From positions 7,750,001 through 7,814,000 of the forward strand of contig NC_053182.1 in NCBI RefSeq assembly GCF_905163445.1: a DNA stretch of 64,000 nucleotides, read 5' to 3'. Under the pieces are notes generated by a model. That model saw only the letters and a program-made list of their open reading frames with translations, made no database searches and was not told where the DNA came from. Shown here one piece after another: positions 1 to 12,539 of this stretch. The position numbers and the translations under genes were made by a program. The stretch is from Pararge aegeria (lineage: Eukaryota; Arthropoda; Insecta; Lepidoptera; Nymphalidae). How positions within the stretch are numbered: position 1 is the first letter of the stretch; each line of letters starts with the position of its first letter.

Positions 1-1949
1 CGGTTAATCTTTAAGATTATCGGCTTAATATAACTTCCAATAAGGTTAGCTCGCTACCATCTTAGACTGACTTGTATGACAATGAAAAAAAACCGATCAC
101 CAACTTAATTAATATCCCCTTATTTCATAGTAAAGAAATAGAACATAGACCCATAGTCCCCACTTGTTGGCGGGCATTGGTAACATACAGCGGCTTTTGA
201 AGGATTTTGGACTCTAGGCTTTACTAAGAACCTATTATACCTACAATACTATACCCACCACGATACAGGTTATGCATGCGTAACATGGTGCTAAAAAGTC
301 TGGCTAAATTTGTGGCAATGACAGGCAAAAAAATAATGAGCAAGTTACTCTTTCATTTGTAAATTATATGTACATATATTCAACAGTAGTGAGGAACACC
401 CACTATAAGGTGCTATTATCGGGACAAAGCGCTCTGTTTGTCTATCACGATAATCTGTGGACTGCTCGTTCCAATTCCATGTTGTATAAACGCCCTAATG
501 CGCGCCGGTAATGTGACACGCTTGACGATTTTACTCACAAATTGTACGAAACTCTATTACAATCTAATGACAGCCGCCGTCTAATTGCGAGGCTATTACC
601 TTTTGTTGGTGGCTTAATGACAGTGCGAGTAATTATTGGGCGAGGTGAAACCCCGAAGATGTGTCGAATTGAATCGCCGGCGGGTAATGAAGACCTGCGC
701 GCGCGCCGGATGCTCGCACACGTATTATCCACATATCGATGCATGTACGATTAATTTTTAATAATCTCGCTTTTTGGGCCCATGGCGTCATTCAAATTTG
801 CGTTAACATTGTATCTAAAATGCTGTACATTGTTGATTGTATAAGTAGGTACTTTCTTTTGACGGTTACATAATGTGACATCTGCGCATAACTGGTGTGG
901 GTACTAAAAACGGTACGATTAAATTTCACATAAAAATTTAAACCTTCGACACCTAATCGTATCGTTCGGGAGCTACGTCGCCACAGATAGGCACACACAC
1001 ACAAACACACTCGTCGTTTTTGCGTCGCAATGTATTATGCAAAGATGTCTACATTCTAGGACTACCACTACATGGCATGATGGTTAATCGTTCTCTTACA
1101 TACAACTTAGCCCTTGACTGACAATCTCTCTTGGTGGTACCTCAGTGATGATTGTAATCTAAGATGATAGCGCGCTGGCTAGTTAGGGGTAGGTATGTTA
1201 ATTCAGATAAAAATCCATAGCTACAACAATAACAATTATCTTATTTAATTTATTATAAACTAAAACTGGCCAAACATATAAATAATAAAAAATTAGGAAT
1301 CCCCTAATTAAGGTAAATAAGGTGTGTGAGTGTGCACCAACCCAGTGCTCCAAAAAGATATTTTTCCATTTATTGGTTAATGTTTTCAAAATATTGTTGG
1401 AGCTTCCGCGCATTCTGCTCATCATTGATGCAGATCGTTAATCATATGTTTCTGATCGATATACAAGACAAAACTACAATATTTCGTTATGTAGTTTTGT
1501 GATCAATATTTTCACTAACTGTCAAACTAGACTAGACTTTATCAGAGTAATAGTTTGTATTGGAAAGATCCGATTTCTTAAAGGGTACACAGAAGTACAC
1601 ACGAACAACCGCACACTCAACCCAATCACATCCTCATCCACGATTCGTCGTGGATAATTAAATGGTTTGAAATATCTTTCAAGCTTTTACGGACTGCCTA
1701 GACCTCCACTAGCACGAAGAGTATTCAGACATTAAACGACTTCAAGAGCTCTAAGCTGAAGAACGGGCTTTAATCTTTAATTTAAATAGGTTTTTAAAAT
1801 TCAGGCAATTTAGGAGTGTTGTTAGAATTCCGTTGAATAGTACACAGGAATCACTTACATGGACATTTTTGAAAATAAATAACGATATTTATATACGCAC
1901 ATATTATAACCACACGATAACAAAGTAAAGATACTTCCTTCCGTTTCAG
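1..1949. other. Intergenic DNA, no gene seen
   Basis: AT-rich sequence with only short open frames on both strands and no splice-supported exon. Around 1088-1190 a weak match, in reverse, to the 3' part of the SINE D copy at 19.5-19.8 kb is visible (the block around gattgtaatctaa). A short CA-rich run occurs at 990-1008. Nothing else recognised. Confidence 0.6.
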
Positions 1950-2158
1950 AGTCTACCACGCTGGCCAAGTGTGCGGATTTGTAGACTCTACATGCCTTTG
2001 ATAATATTGTGGAGGCTCAGGCATGCTAGTTTCCTCACGATGTTTTCTTTCACCGTTGAAGCAAGTGATATTTTAATTGCCTTAAAAGCACATAACTTAG
2101 AAAAGTTAGAAGTGCGTGCTCGGATTCTAACTCGACCACTAGGCTATCACCGCTTACT
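1950..2158 (-). repeat. SINE family B copy
   Basis: Read on the minus strand it starts with the tRNA-like head shared by all family B copies (aagcggtgatagcc), continues through the conserved block that reads caacggtgaaagaaaacatc, and ends in the 'accacgctggcc' block seen reversed on the plus strand. The head resembles a pol III box A. The (GAT)n tail is missing here, so this copy is 3'-truncated. Confidence 0.75.
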
Positions 2159-2390
2159 ACGCAAAACAGATTTACTAACTTGAATTACTACTACGAAAAC
2201 TTTACCGTTATATATCGATATTTTAATCAAATAGTTTTAAATGACAATATGAGATGGGCATAACAAATAAAAAACCTAACATAACTTCTTAGACCAGTGC
2301 GCGTTTGGAACACTTGTAACTTTAGTATTAAGTTTACGAATTTAGTTATCGCCATTAACTCACTTATATGTCATATTTAATATGTAATGT

Positions 2391-2462
2391 AATGTACGCA
2401 TCAAAAGTGCCATCTATGTGCTGCCTATTTGAATAAATAAATATTTGATTTTGACTTTGGGC
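2391..2462 (+). repeat. LINE 3' tail fragment
   Basis: The block beginning acgcatcaaaagtgccatc and ending in a short TTTGACTTTG-type tail recurs almost unchanged at 23,762-23,822. Two copies sharing the same 3' end with simple-sequence tails is typical of 5'-truncated non-LTR retrotransposons. The clade cannot be told from this short piece. Confidence 0.6.
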
Positions 2463-2934
2463 TTTTGGAAAAATACAAAACATACCGATTCCGATAAAAG
2501 TATCTGCTATAGAAATTGGAACTGAGGTGCCCAAGGAATTGTGGATAGATAGTAATTCCGTATAATGGGTGACATATAATAACATCACGACTGTCATCAA
2601 GTAGGTTTCACTCACCATGACATTTATAGAAAGCACGTAATTCTACATATCGCACGATCTCCAAAACTATCTGGAGCGAGTGACTTCCCATTTACATTTC
2701 GTGAATAATTTACCAGACAATGGACTGCTAATTATTATTTTGTAGGTTTTGCATCAAAATTATTGTGTGGATGCAGTATTATATTGGTCATTAAAAGTAA
2801 TTAGGTTGTCAATAATTAATAATTAATTGATTAATTACTGATTCTTTGTCCGACATCTCTCTCTGTTAATATTTTCGCCTTTTTTCTTTATATAAGCATA
2901 TCCTCATAAGCATATCAATAAGCATATCCTCAAC
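2463..2934. other. Intergenic DNA, nothing recognised
   Basis: AT-rich spacer. Contains an AT-only TTAATTA-rich run at 2805-2835 and a short local duplication of the block aagcatatcctca near 2896-2932. No coding signal. Confidence 0.5.
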
Positions 2935-3175
2935 TTATAAAAGTCCACTCCTAGAATGAAGACCTCTCAGAACGGGAGGGTTTGGCCATAACACCATGCT
3001 CGGTAGATGATCTAGTTGGTGATCGCAATTGATGGTATTAGTAACACAGGGGACGCTGCAGCCCGTTCTCTGTTATATTGCTTAGTCGCCTCGTACGAGA
3101 CCCGCGGGAAGACGAGGGTTGGTGACAAATGTATTCTGATCTGCCGTCACCACACGGCACAAGCATATTCTCAAT
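2935..3175 (+). repeat. Non-LTR retrotransposon 3' end
   Basis: The block around gcttagtcgcctcgtacgag, then gacccgcgggaagacgag, ending in ccgtcaccacacggca, matches from memory a 3'-UTR pattern common in lepidopteran LINEs (possibly of the Jockey group). No open reading frame survives, so only the untranslated tail was inserted or preserved. Clade assignment is inference. Confidence 0.55.
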
Positions 3176-4211
3176 ATTGTCAATTATTGTAACCGCATTT
3201 TTGTAAATTTTTATTTACCACTGAAATAGAGCTCCGAATAGGAGAAGGAATTTAAGAGACTTTACGCGTCAGAATCTGTAGCCAATTTCAAAAGCAATTT
3301 AAACTATGCTACAGCTGACCGTAAGTCCGCATTGTTAGTAAAGCGGACGTGTAAGCGGATTTTCGGGGCGAAGTTGCGGCGAAGTGCCTTATTTTTGCCG
3401 CGTCGTCTCAACTGGCCGGGATTGATTTACGGGCGAATATGCCCGGTCTCGCCCGGCTTAGACCTAACTAAAGCTTATCCTGGAACATGCAAAACACGCC
3501 TACCTTCGTGACATTTGACTTGCGAGAAGGAAAGGCCAAGGAAAGTACAGAATCTCTCTGCATAAGTGTGTATACGAAGATATATTTCGTATTCATCAGA
3601 AAATTCGTGAATTCTAGTTTGAGACTATTTAGGTAAATAGTAATATTAGTTTGGTGTTTAGACTGGAAAGGCATATGACTAACAGAAGTTTATAGGCGCC
3701 GACGGATGAATGAAATTTAGCCGAATCCTGTCGCCATAAAAAGAGAGGTAGTTGCTGTAGTCCTACCCATGAAGTGTTAACCGCTGTGGTTCTGTTTTTT
3801 ATATTCCACTAAAAGTTAGCCTAAGATGGGATTTTATTTCTTTTTTGCTTTTTTGGCTTTTAGGTGTGCCAAATCGGCACGTTGTACTTTGCCAAGATAT
3901 TATTTTTTAGTAACTAGAAGAACAAAAAAACCAAATTGTTTTTATTATTATAATTATTTTTTTTGGTATCAATGAAACGAATATCTATTTAAGGTAATCC
4001 TACGAGAACTCCATGTGTTTTATGTAATTTAGTATGGTTATTTCTGTTAACAAATGCAATCAATTTAAAAAACATCCTTAACGCATTCATCTACATTTAG
4101 ATACGGTCTATATCCACCTCCAAAATTATATTCAATTAACAACTGGTTTGGTTGCGTACAAAAACTAAATGGTTTGAGTGATTTTGTGGCATAAAATATA
4201 TAAGGGATTTC
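3176..4211. other. Intergenic DNA, no gene seen
   Basis: Mostly unique-looking AT-rich DNA. A slightly G+C-richer patch around 3320-3460 reads like unique sequence without a long open frame. No repeat family or exon recognised. Confidence 0.5.
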
Positions 4212-4692
4212 TGTAATTTTATTACACACTAGCTGTTGCCCGCGACTTCGTCGGCGTTTGAATTTGTTTTTTTATGTGGCATTCAATTTAGTTGTAGTTC
4301 TAAAAAAAATTAAAGAATTCAGTATCGCTAAGCCTTAAATGAGGGGTTTGCTGCTGTCCGCTGAGGAGTTCTGTCCTCTTTCTCCAACCACATTCATCAG
4401 ACCCACACAAAGTTTGGGCAAAATTAAACACATTTTATAACCTCTATAGTTAAAAAAAAATTATTTAAATCGGTTATAATTTGTCGGAGTTATGTTGTAA
4501 AATCGCCAAACACTTTCATCCCCTCTCCCAAAGGAACCGAGCTTAATGTCGGGATAAAAAGTATTCTATATTACTTCTAACACTTCCAAGAATTTGTGTA
4601 CAAAGTTTCATGAGGATCGGTTAAGTAGTTTTTGCGTGAAAGCGTAACAAACAAACTTACATTGACATTTATAATATTAAGTAGGGAAGTAG
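4212..4692 (-). mobile_element. Helitron-like non-autonomous element
   Basis: On the minus strand the element ends in a small GC hairpin followed by CTAG and then T (plus-strand actagctgttgcccgcgac). That is the 3' terminus expected of lepidopteran non-autonomous Helitrons. The other edge carries the 'ataatattaagta' block that is mirrored at the start of the copy at 21,625. It encodes no Rep/helicase, so any movement would have depended on a master element elsewhere. Confidence 0.7.
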
Positions 4693-4738
4693 GGAAAGGG
4701 TTAGCGATAGGGATTTACTGGAAGCGGTGATGTTATTA

Positions 4739-4956
4739 CGTTTTAAGCAATTAAAGCTTCAACGGTGAAGCAAAACATCGTGAGGAAACCTCCATACTTA
4801 CCTACCTACCCTACATAAGAGTTCTCCATATTGTTCTCAAAGTCCACCAATTCGCACCGGACCAGCGCGGTGTACTACGGTAAGGGGTTAACCCTTCTCA
4901 TTGTGGGAGGAAATCCGTGCCCTGTAGTGGGCCGGTAATGGGTCGATGACGATGAT
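4739..4956 (+). repeat. SINE family B copy
   Basis: Contains the family B body (cttcaacggtgaagcaaaac, then cagcgcggtgtactacgg, then gtgggccggtaatgggtcg) and finishes in the degenerate GATGACGATGAT tail. The tRNA-like head is absent, so this copy is 5'-truncated. Confidence 0.8.
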
Positions 4957-6949
4957 CCAAAATTAAATCCATTTTTAAATTAACCAAGCTACAAATTAAG
5001 ATACTTACTTACAATATATCTTTATACACACTACAATAAATACAACCTAAATATGTAATAATACAAGCATTATGTTATCTTTGTAATCAATCTGAGTAGT
5101 TATACGTAATAAATACATAATGTCGTCACATTAGGACGCTGCCGGGTCCGTATTATGTAGCGGCGAACTAATGACAGTGCCAGCTTATTGTTTTAAATCG
5201 CCGCCGCCTCTAATTCTGTGCATCGCCTCTAATTACAGCAACCGCCTCACCCGAATCAGACAAAAAATATCAAAATCACCCCTTCGCTAAGTTATCTGTA
5301 AAATATATGGGGTAAACTTAAGCAACAACTATGATTATGACATGTTATGACATTGTAATTTATTTTTCTCTTAATCTATTTTGTGTGCTTGCGGTGTACG
5401 GAAGGAAATTTCATACCAACTTTCGATTGCGTAAACAGTTAAAGTAAAAAAGTTTGTAACGACCATCCAATTAGTTTAAGAATCCTCACAGAAGCGCTTC
5501 GCCGACCCTAAATTTTTCTCCAATTAAATGCAAACCTCGTCCGGGCAAGCGGCAGCGGTTATATAAAATTTAAAGTCCACACAATTCGCGCAACACAAAT
5601 TTTTATTACCTACGCCCTATAAGTAAACAAAAAGAACAAATTAGCCGGAGCCTTAGAAGAAGACGTCCACGCTATATCCCGCTCGGGACACAAGGGTGTA
5701 AAAAGTAAAACAATAAGGATTCCGTGCGGCTGCGAGAGGATATTTATTGTTAATGAAAACGGCGGGATTTGAACTAACGTCTTGTAACTAAATACCCCCT
5801 CACGGTTAAAGCGAGTACTAATTTGGTTTTTATAGCGCGTCCTTAATTTGATTTGGCGGCATCGCGGCCCGCCACTATTGCCAGTAGGAGCAATTAATTT
5901 GGTCGGATTATATTTTTCCAGACGCCTGCGAGCGGCGTCGTGTCGGCGTCGAACGATCCCCGAGCGAGAGCACGCGGACTCGGCCCGCGATCCAGCCGGG
6001 GAGGAAAAAATAAAATAAAACTTAAGCCCCGTTTAATTTGAAGGGTGGTTCTGGGCTATTAAAGTAACACGCTTATGTATTGCAAATTATATTGAAATTT
6101 GTCTTCCATTACCGAGCGTCTTCCTCACACAAATGTTGCCCGCATTACGAGCGGGAGATTTTTATTCTTCGTTACGCCCACCCTTGTCTCCCGTTTTTTT
6201 TTACGTCGGAAGTTTTGTGGTGCCTTTTTTTCTCGCTAATTAAAACTCTTCCGCGCTGTTTCCTCCCAGAAACGAGATTCGATCAATTAATTTTTCGGCA
6301 GCGTAAGCCTCCGAATTTAGTGGCTACTAAAAAACCATTTTGCTCCCGAAAAAAAGACATTGAAGTGTAATTGATGTAATAAACATGAAAAGGGATACCA
6401 CTGTAATTGAAAAGCATTTTGGTTCTTTCGTTGTAATAATAAGAAACGTGAATAATGATTGTATCACAGCTTAATGGTACGCCAATGGGAGATTGGTCTA
6501 AGGAAATTGAGTGTAACTTTAAAATGAACACTAAATAGCAGATCTTCAATTCAATGGTTCGGTAGCGGAGATTGCTAGTTGTAGTGCGTTTCGGGAACAA
6601 ACTTTTTTGAAATAGTTAGATATACTTATAATAGTCCGAAGCGCGAACGCACAAATCGGTCACATGCGCTATCTATAACTGGGCATAGATAACTAATTTT
6701 AACGTCAAAATTTGGTATATGTCATTGATTCGTGGGCTGGAAAGTAATTGTCACTAACATGATAATAATCGAAAACTACATTGCTTGCATGCAAAAAGTC
6801 TTGTTCTTTGGAAAACAGGCTATGGGTAATAACAACAGAAATCTCATCTTGATTCCGTCACAAAAGAAACTGTCACTTACGTGTTTATAATCGTTAAAGC
6901 CCACACAACCGCATTGGACCTGAATGGAGCGTCTTAACTCTTATAATCC
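4957..6949. other. Intergenic DNA with a GC-rich island
   Basis: No gene or repeat recognised. Several homeodomain-type core sites (TAATTA/ATTAAT-like) lie around 5,180-6,060, and a distinct G+C-rich block lies at 5,840-6,005. The 96- and 105-residue open frames at 6,080-6,600 overlap each other on opposite strands and have low-complexity, unlikely compositions, so they are not called. Confidence 0.5.
5840..6005. promoter_or_regulatory. Candidate conserved noncoding island
   Basis: G+C-rich, non-repetitive stretch in otherwise AT-rich DNA, with CpG-rich words (for example gcgagcggcgtcgtgtcggc) next to CAATTAATTTGG, a homeodomain-like site. No open frame of interest crosses it. The regulatory role is inference from composition only. 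Confidence 0.25.
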
Positions 6950-7217
6950 CTGCACGGCTGGCATGGGCAGGAGACAATTATATCCCCGGGGAGAGGATAT
7001 AAATTTAATTTTTCCACAGTTTTCCACTCCACTCTCAAAGCACTGGCGCACAAGTGGTAATAATAACCAAATAATATATATGTATAAAAAAACGGGGATA
7101 AACTTCTCCTATTCCATATTCCAGTGACTTAGCAGGTGGGCACGTTAATTATATCCCTTTGCAGGGGATATAATCGGGGGATATAAATTTTATCTCCCGC
7201 CCGTGCTAGCCCTGCAG
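6950..7217 (+). mobile_element. 268-bp MITE, copy 1
   Basis: The left end (ctgcacggctggcatgggc) and the reverse complement of the right end (ctgcagggctagcacgggc) are imperfect terminal inverted repeats. They continue into paired ATATCCCC/GGGGATAT motifs. A second copy of the same length and orientation lies at 35,369-35,636. There is no coding capacity. The superfamily is unknown because target duplications are not clear. Confidence 0.8.
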
Positions 7218-8244
7218 AGAGGAGGTCTGTGCTCAGTAGGCTAAAGCTGATGATAATAACAGAAATGTTATGTAGGTACAGTAATAACTTCCCGCAGTTA
7301 AACGAAAACTTCAAATTTAAGATTGAAGAAAACATCCCAAATATAACATTAAACCGAATCTATACGTACATAGTGCGCCCTTCAATCAGTTATAATGAAG
7401 GCGGTAAGCAATTTGTGGGCTACAGGCAGCGGTCGGCAGCACGCGCGGGATTAAATGGAAATCAATAGTGATCGCCGACGTGACCGGCGACCCTTCATCA
7501 TCGGCTTGCACCGCTGCCGACACGGTAACTCTGGACTCAAGGATGATCGAAGAAACTGTCTCGTCTTGTAATGTAAGATTTACTTAGCGACGGACATGAA
7601 TGCCCGTTCTCACTAAACCAAGGCATCGCCTAAATCGAATGCCTAATGATTTAGGCGACGTCTATAGAAAAAAAACATTTCACCAACTCTTAGGTGATAA
7701 CTATTGGTGTACGGTTGACGCATGCGAAGGAAACTCCTTAGAATAGGCGTTACTTATTAGCATTGCCATATTCGTCTTTTGTGAAAATGGGCATAAGGGA
7801 ATTAAAGACAAAAGTTAACTTAAAAGTTTTGCTTTACTGGAAATCCTCAATCATCATCCTCCAAATAATAGATGTCGAATTCTGGACAAAGGAATTTGTG
7901 AGGGATATTCTCACCTCGCAGTCTTTCGCCTTCGTGTCTAACGGCCTTACGTCTGTCCATATCGTGATGGATCTAACAACGCTGCTTTTTTCTTTGATAA
8001 ACATATTTGAGCTATTTAGAAAACATCTAAGAAAACGGTTAATCTCTGCCAAATCTGAATTTTCAATGGGTTTTTTTTTAATTAAGTCCATTTCACTGAC
8101 ATCCTAACCACTGACTTTAGTCGATAACCACTTAATTATTTAATTTAATATTAAATTAAGGATTATAACGTACCGTTTCGCTTAAATTTTACAAAAATGT
8201 CACACTCCGTCAAATACAACAGAAAAAGGAGGTCTCACCAAAAA
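7218..8244. other. Intergenic DNA, no gene seen
   Basis: Two overlapping open frames on opposite strands (7,763-8,107 plus, 114 residues; 7,834-8,091 minus, 85 residues) are the longest here. Neither shows a domain I recognise or splice signals, and the minus-strand frame could be a decayed mobile-element fragment. Left uncalled. Confidence 0.45.
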
Positions 8245-8395
8245 TTCTAATTTCAAAATGCATTTATTTCGAGTAGGCCTATTTTAGAAGCATTTAACTT
8301 CAAGGCCGTCTGTTTAAAGTGACTCTACCACCGGTTCTGAACCCAGATTCTACCGAGCAGAAACTGACAAGAAGCTCAGCAGATGGCTGAGACTC
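8245..8395 (-). repeat. LINE-type 3' tail fragment
   Basis: Reverse complement of the same block found at 22,012-22,135: on the minus strand it reads gcttctt, then tcggtagaatct, then accggtggtagagtcac, then the AGGCCTACT block and ends AT-rich. Two independent copies define a dispersed family. The 3' AT-rich end suggests retroposition. Confidence 0.6.
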
Positions 8396-8450
8396 ATATT
8401 ACACAATCTTCGTTAATTATTAACTATTGTGAAAATGACAGTATAAAAAA

Positions 8451-8680
8451 TAATAAATAAATAAATATACTACGACAATATACATCGCCATCTAGCTCCA
8501 AAGTAAGCGTAGCTTGTGTTATGGGAACTAAGATAGCTGATGATTTATTTATAATACTTATAATATACAGATCCAGACACTGAAAAACATTCACGTTCAT
8601 CACAGAAACATTTTCCAGTTGTAGGGATCGAACTCACGGCCTTGAACTTAACAAGCAGGGTCGCTAAATTATATATACAA
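8451..8680 (-). repeat. SINE family A copy
   Basis: On the minus strand it has a degenerate pol III box B (gagttcgatccctac), the conserved body (cactgaaaaac reversed), the 'aagctacgcttactttgg' block and an AT-rich tail. Flanked on its 3' side by TAAATAAATA simple sequence. The box B has drifted from the GGTTCGATTCC seen in the younger copies. Confidence 0.85.
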
Positions 8681-9672
8681 TAAATTACTTTTATTTTTTA
8701 TCATCTTTTCAAATGGACTTAGAAAATAAAAATGGCCACCGATTGAAAACTAATGATAAATAATGTTATTGTACTAAGTGCAAAATCAACGAAACATGAT
8801 TTCAAATTTCGAATTCATTTGAACAGTTTCTTTTTTCAAATTATATAAATATAAAACCCAATACCCGTCTAGCTCCATTGATTTAAATTGCCAGTAAGAC
8901 CGAATTAGACTGATCTCTGTACGGGAGTCCGATGGAACAATTCCTGCTGAAATCACTATTCTCGAACACAATGACGGAATCAATCCAAATCGCTTGCGAT
9001 TACATCCATAGAGCACGTAAATGTAATTCTGCAGAACAACCTTTACCTCTAATATTTGTTAAAATATTTAGTAACCTAGTGTGTTCCGTTAATATTGATA
9101 AGTATACCTTACTGTCTCGTTTATATTGTTGCTGGCATGTTCAACTAGGCAACACGAAGTTCGATTCCCGGTTCAGGCCAAGAAATGTTATATATTATTT
9201 TTTTCCGTTACAAAATTCTCAAATTCTCAACCAGGCGCTATGAAATTTGCAGTGTCTACCGCCGTGCCTCAAGGAGCACGTAAAGCCGTCACGTCAGCCC
9301 GATGCGTCGGTCGGATCAGCATAAAATATGTAGTATCCCGGTCAAGCACAACTACTGTTGCAGGAATTAAATATAGTCCACTGCATAAAAATTTCGTTAA
9401 GTGCTCTCTAGATTTTGGTTTAAACAGGTTACTCATTTGCGATTCGTACCTCGATTATTATTACTGGCGGAGTAAAATATACAATTGCTCTGCTTTTGAA
9501 GTCAAACTGAACATTTTTAATCATTAGGAAATAATCAACCACGAAGCGTATATATTAACAAAAATATTAATAACGGAAAATGGCGCGATGGTTTTTTTTG
9601 TCGCGCGGCAAGGTAAACCGACAAACAGCCAGCCAGCATCGCTATGTGCATACAGCCTATAATAGGTACAAT
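8681..9672. other. Intergenic DNA, no gene seen
   Basis: A box-B-like word (aagttcgattcccggttc) at 9,161-9,178 may be the remnant of another tRNA-related SINE, but the remainder does not match families A, B or D. Open frames of 103 and 133 residues overlap here in different frames without splice or domain support. Confidence 0.45.
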
Positions 9673-9720
9673 AAATAGCTGTTGCCCGCGACGTTGTCTG
9701 CGTTTGTTTTTGTTTTTAAA
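9673..9720 (-). mobile_element. Helitron-like 3' terminus fragment
   Basis: The word tagctgttgcccgcgacg is the reverse complement of the hairpin-plus-CTA end of the copy at 4,212. Only the terminal few tens of bases are recognisable. Confidence 0.5.
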
Positions 9721-9839
9721 GCATCCTGTAGGAAAGGAGAGACGAGTTGGAACTGTAGTATAGGTACAGATATTTTTTTAAAAGTTCAGACTTAACGTTT
9801 GATCTCCGGCATAGACCTTCTCCAACTCTTTCCAGGCAC

Positions 9840-10010
9840 TTCTTTCCTGTAGCGTTACTTATACATCAACCGAGTAAAAGCATCTTCCCAGCGTTTCATC
9901 CTCTTTCCTTTTTTTATTTCGCGGCAGTCACTCTTACAATATGCTTGTCCATGAATATCTTATTGTTCTTAAAACATGACCAGCCCATTTCCATTTTAGA
10001 AACGAGACAA
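9840..10010 (-). pseudogene. RTE-like LINE reverse transcriptase remnant
   Basis: Minus-strand translation gives KWKWAGHVLRT followed, after a frame change, by a basic region containing KRWEDAF. This matches the C-terminal segment of RTE-type LINE polymerases (KW.WAGH...W.DD patterns, known family knowledge). Frameshifts show it is dead. Confidence 0.65.
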
Positions 10011-10132
10011 CAACTGCAGGCTACAGCTGGTTGATAGTCTTATAGTAGCCAAATTTTTAATGTATTTGTTAAACCCTCTAGAATTAATGTATTTACTTTA
10101 CCCATGAATATCCTTAATCCTTAATAATTTTT

Positions 10133-10345
10133 GCTTGACGGCCGATTGGCCGCGTTCAAGGCCGTGGGTTCGATTCCCACAACCGGAAATTGTTTGTATG
10201 ATGAACATGAATATTTTTCAGTATCTGGGTGTATTTATGTATATTATTTATAGAAAATATTCATCAGTCATCTTAGTATCCATAACACAAGCTAGGCTTA
10301 GCTGTGATGTACATAATTGTCGTAGTATATTTATTTTATTTATTA
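10133..10345 (+). repeat. SINE family A copy
   Basis: Begins with gacggccgattggcc (tRNA-like head), then the box B word gtgggttcgattcccac, the body tttttcagtatctgggtg, the cataacacaagctaggct block and the tail gtcgtagtatatttatttta. It is tRNA-derived but cannot fold as a functional tRNA because the body diverges after the T arm. Confidence 0.9.
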
Positions 10346-12539
10346 ATTATGTTTGGGTCCTAGCTGGGTTTAGCTTCAGTCAATACGCATACTACATATA
10401 CCTAATTAACAAAGGCTTTCATTTGATTTTCATTAGTAAAAACAATTCTAAAAGAAAAGTAGCAGCCACATGTTTTAATGTCTTAGTCTTACTATCAGTT
10501 CTGTCCTGAATAATTTACTCTATGATCCAATGGAAACGTTGGGTGAACACGTCCGCGGACAATGCGGTTGTACAGACAAAGCAGCACTTCCTTCGATTGT
10601 CGGTGTCCGATGATTGATCAATCGAGCATTAGAAAGGGGCTTAATTGCGCCAATTTGGATTTATTTGTACTTCTAGTGTAGGTGAACCTCTCTGTTCTTT
10701 GTTTAACGTAATAAGGTAGGTACTTATGTACGTGTATGTTATGTATGCATGCTTTAAATTATTTTCTATCGTAAAGTAACAAACGGCAGGAGCTGTAATA
10801 TCTAATCTTATGAAAATGATAGAAACTTCGCCTTTTTAATCTAAATACATAAATGTGTTATAAAGCGTATTTATTAGAGATTATATTGTATTTAAAATTC
10901 TAAATTCATATAAAGGTAGGTATGACTTAGACATAACAGACAAGCGTCACGTTTCTGCATGTGTAACGTGAACTATACCCCAACGCTAAACTTAGTAAAG
11001 CAATATCCGCAAAAGGACAAAATATCGCTGCAAATAAACATTTAAGTTTATGGACTCGAAAGATATTACCGATTCGTGATCTCCTTTTTCTTTAGTTTCG
11101 CGTTTTGGTCGAGCGGCCATCTTGGCGACATGTGGCGGGAGATTTAGGCGGGAAACGTGCTCAGCCATATTAGATTATGGAGAAATGAATTGAGCGCCAC
11201 TATTGGATATGTTATTGACGTAAGATTTGCGATCGGAGGAACGAACTGATATTTCGTATTGTTATTAAAGGCGCTCCCCGCAGACGTGCGCTGTGTTTCA
11301 AGTATGGATTCCGATACGACGCCCTTATGTTCCTATCGTTTAGGCCTCTTTATATTTTTCTTATGTAAATACGGTTTCATATCCGATGAGCTTTATTTAT
11401 GTGGGAATCGTTTTAGCGAGATAAGTCTCTCTTTGGTTTCAGCTCTTGTGAATCATTTGAATTTTTGTTCATATGGGTCGGTTTGATTTATACGATTGGC
11501 GTACTTAGATTTGATATATTTATAGGTCCTTTGAATAATTAGGTAAGTTTATTTAGTACATTCTCCTTTCCCTCAACCCTAAATAAAGTAAACCCAAAAA
11601 TATTCAAACATACTTTGGCATGTTATAACTATATATACACTTCTTTCCATTAGAACATTACAGCATTTCCTTGTAAATAGTAATAATGAAGGCTTATAAA
11701 TGACTTATGACTCTAAATTTGAGGTCAGAATCGTTGTTTTTTTTAGTGCGAAAATTCTCGACTGTTCATCAATCGACAAACACGATGAATCGAATAAGCC
11801 ATAATACATTTTATTTAATTTTTCACGAAAACTCGTAATTATTAATTGAAATAAAAACTAGATACTTAAATAAAGCTAACAAATATTAATATTTTCATTA
11901 AACAATGTATTCTATTAAAATGACTTACTATCAAGCGAGTAACTTAATTACATCAGTACGGATACTTAATTAAAATACAGAAATTAGTCAAGAAACGGCA
12001 AAGAAATAGAACGTAACGTACGATATATAGTACAGAAGATACTTAAAAGGTACGTGTGTAATAAAATAAGAAAGAAATCAAGCGAAACGATATTACTGCT
12101 TTTCATGAATTGCACAGATAAATTTTACACAAACGATCTCAGTTTAAGCAAAACATCAAACATAGAGAATCTAGATTCCTAGTAAGGGTGTACAGAGTTA
12201 CATAATTTTACAATTTAATCAGAATTAACCCGTAGAAACAGACACATTTTAAAATTACGCTGAATCTGAAGTGTCGTCAAAGATCAAAGGTGGTTATACC
12301 GAAGTGAGTGCTGTTAAAACGTCTTCAAGGGCCTCCAGGCGGTAAACAGTAGCTGTGCGCGTGGTCTAATATATAAGTGAAAGCGCTTTTTTAATTAGAC
12401 ACAGAGTAGGTAGGTACGACATGATAAAGTAGGTATTAAAAAATTAAGAATACAGATTCTTAGATTCGATAGATTCGAGATTCTAGAGAAGTCGAGAAGT
12501 CGATTATGTCCGTGAATTCGTGTCAGATCGATTATTGAG
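10346..12539. other. Intergenic DNA, mostly unique
   Basis: No repeat or exon recognised apart from the regulatory candidate at 11,090-11,300. Open frames are short (75 residues at most) and without support. Confidence 0.5.
11090..11300. promoter_or_regulatory. Candidate regulatory island (Pho/YY1- and E2F-like sites)
   Basis: A G+C-richer block contains agcggccatcttggc and agccatatta (GCCAT cores of the Pho/YY1 type), and tttaggcgggaaacg (close to the E2F consensus), within about 80 bases. No coding frame is convincing. Function is inferred from motif clustering only; single motif matches are common by chance. Confidence 0.25.

Noticed and set aside
7763..8107. 114-residue plus-strand frame overlapping an 85-residue minus-strand frame
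   Set aside because: Mutually overlapping frames with no recognisable domain; at best a mobile-element remnant.
9126..9527. 133-residue plus-strand frame
   Set aside because: Starts in a tRNA-like SINE remnant and overlaps another frame of 103 residues; no domain.
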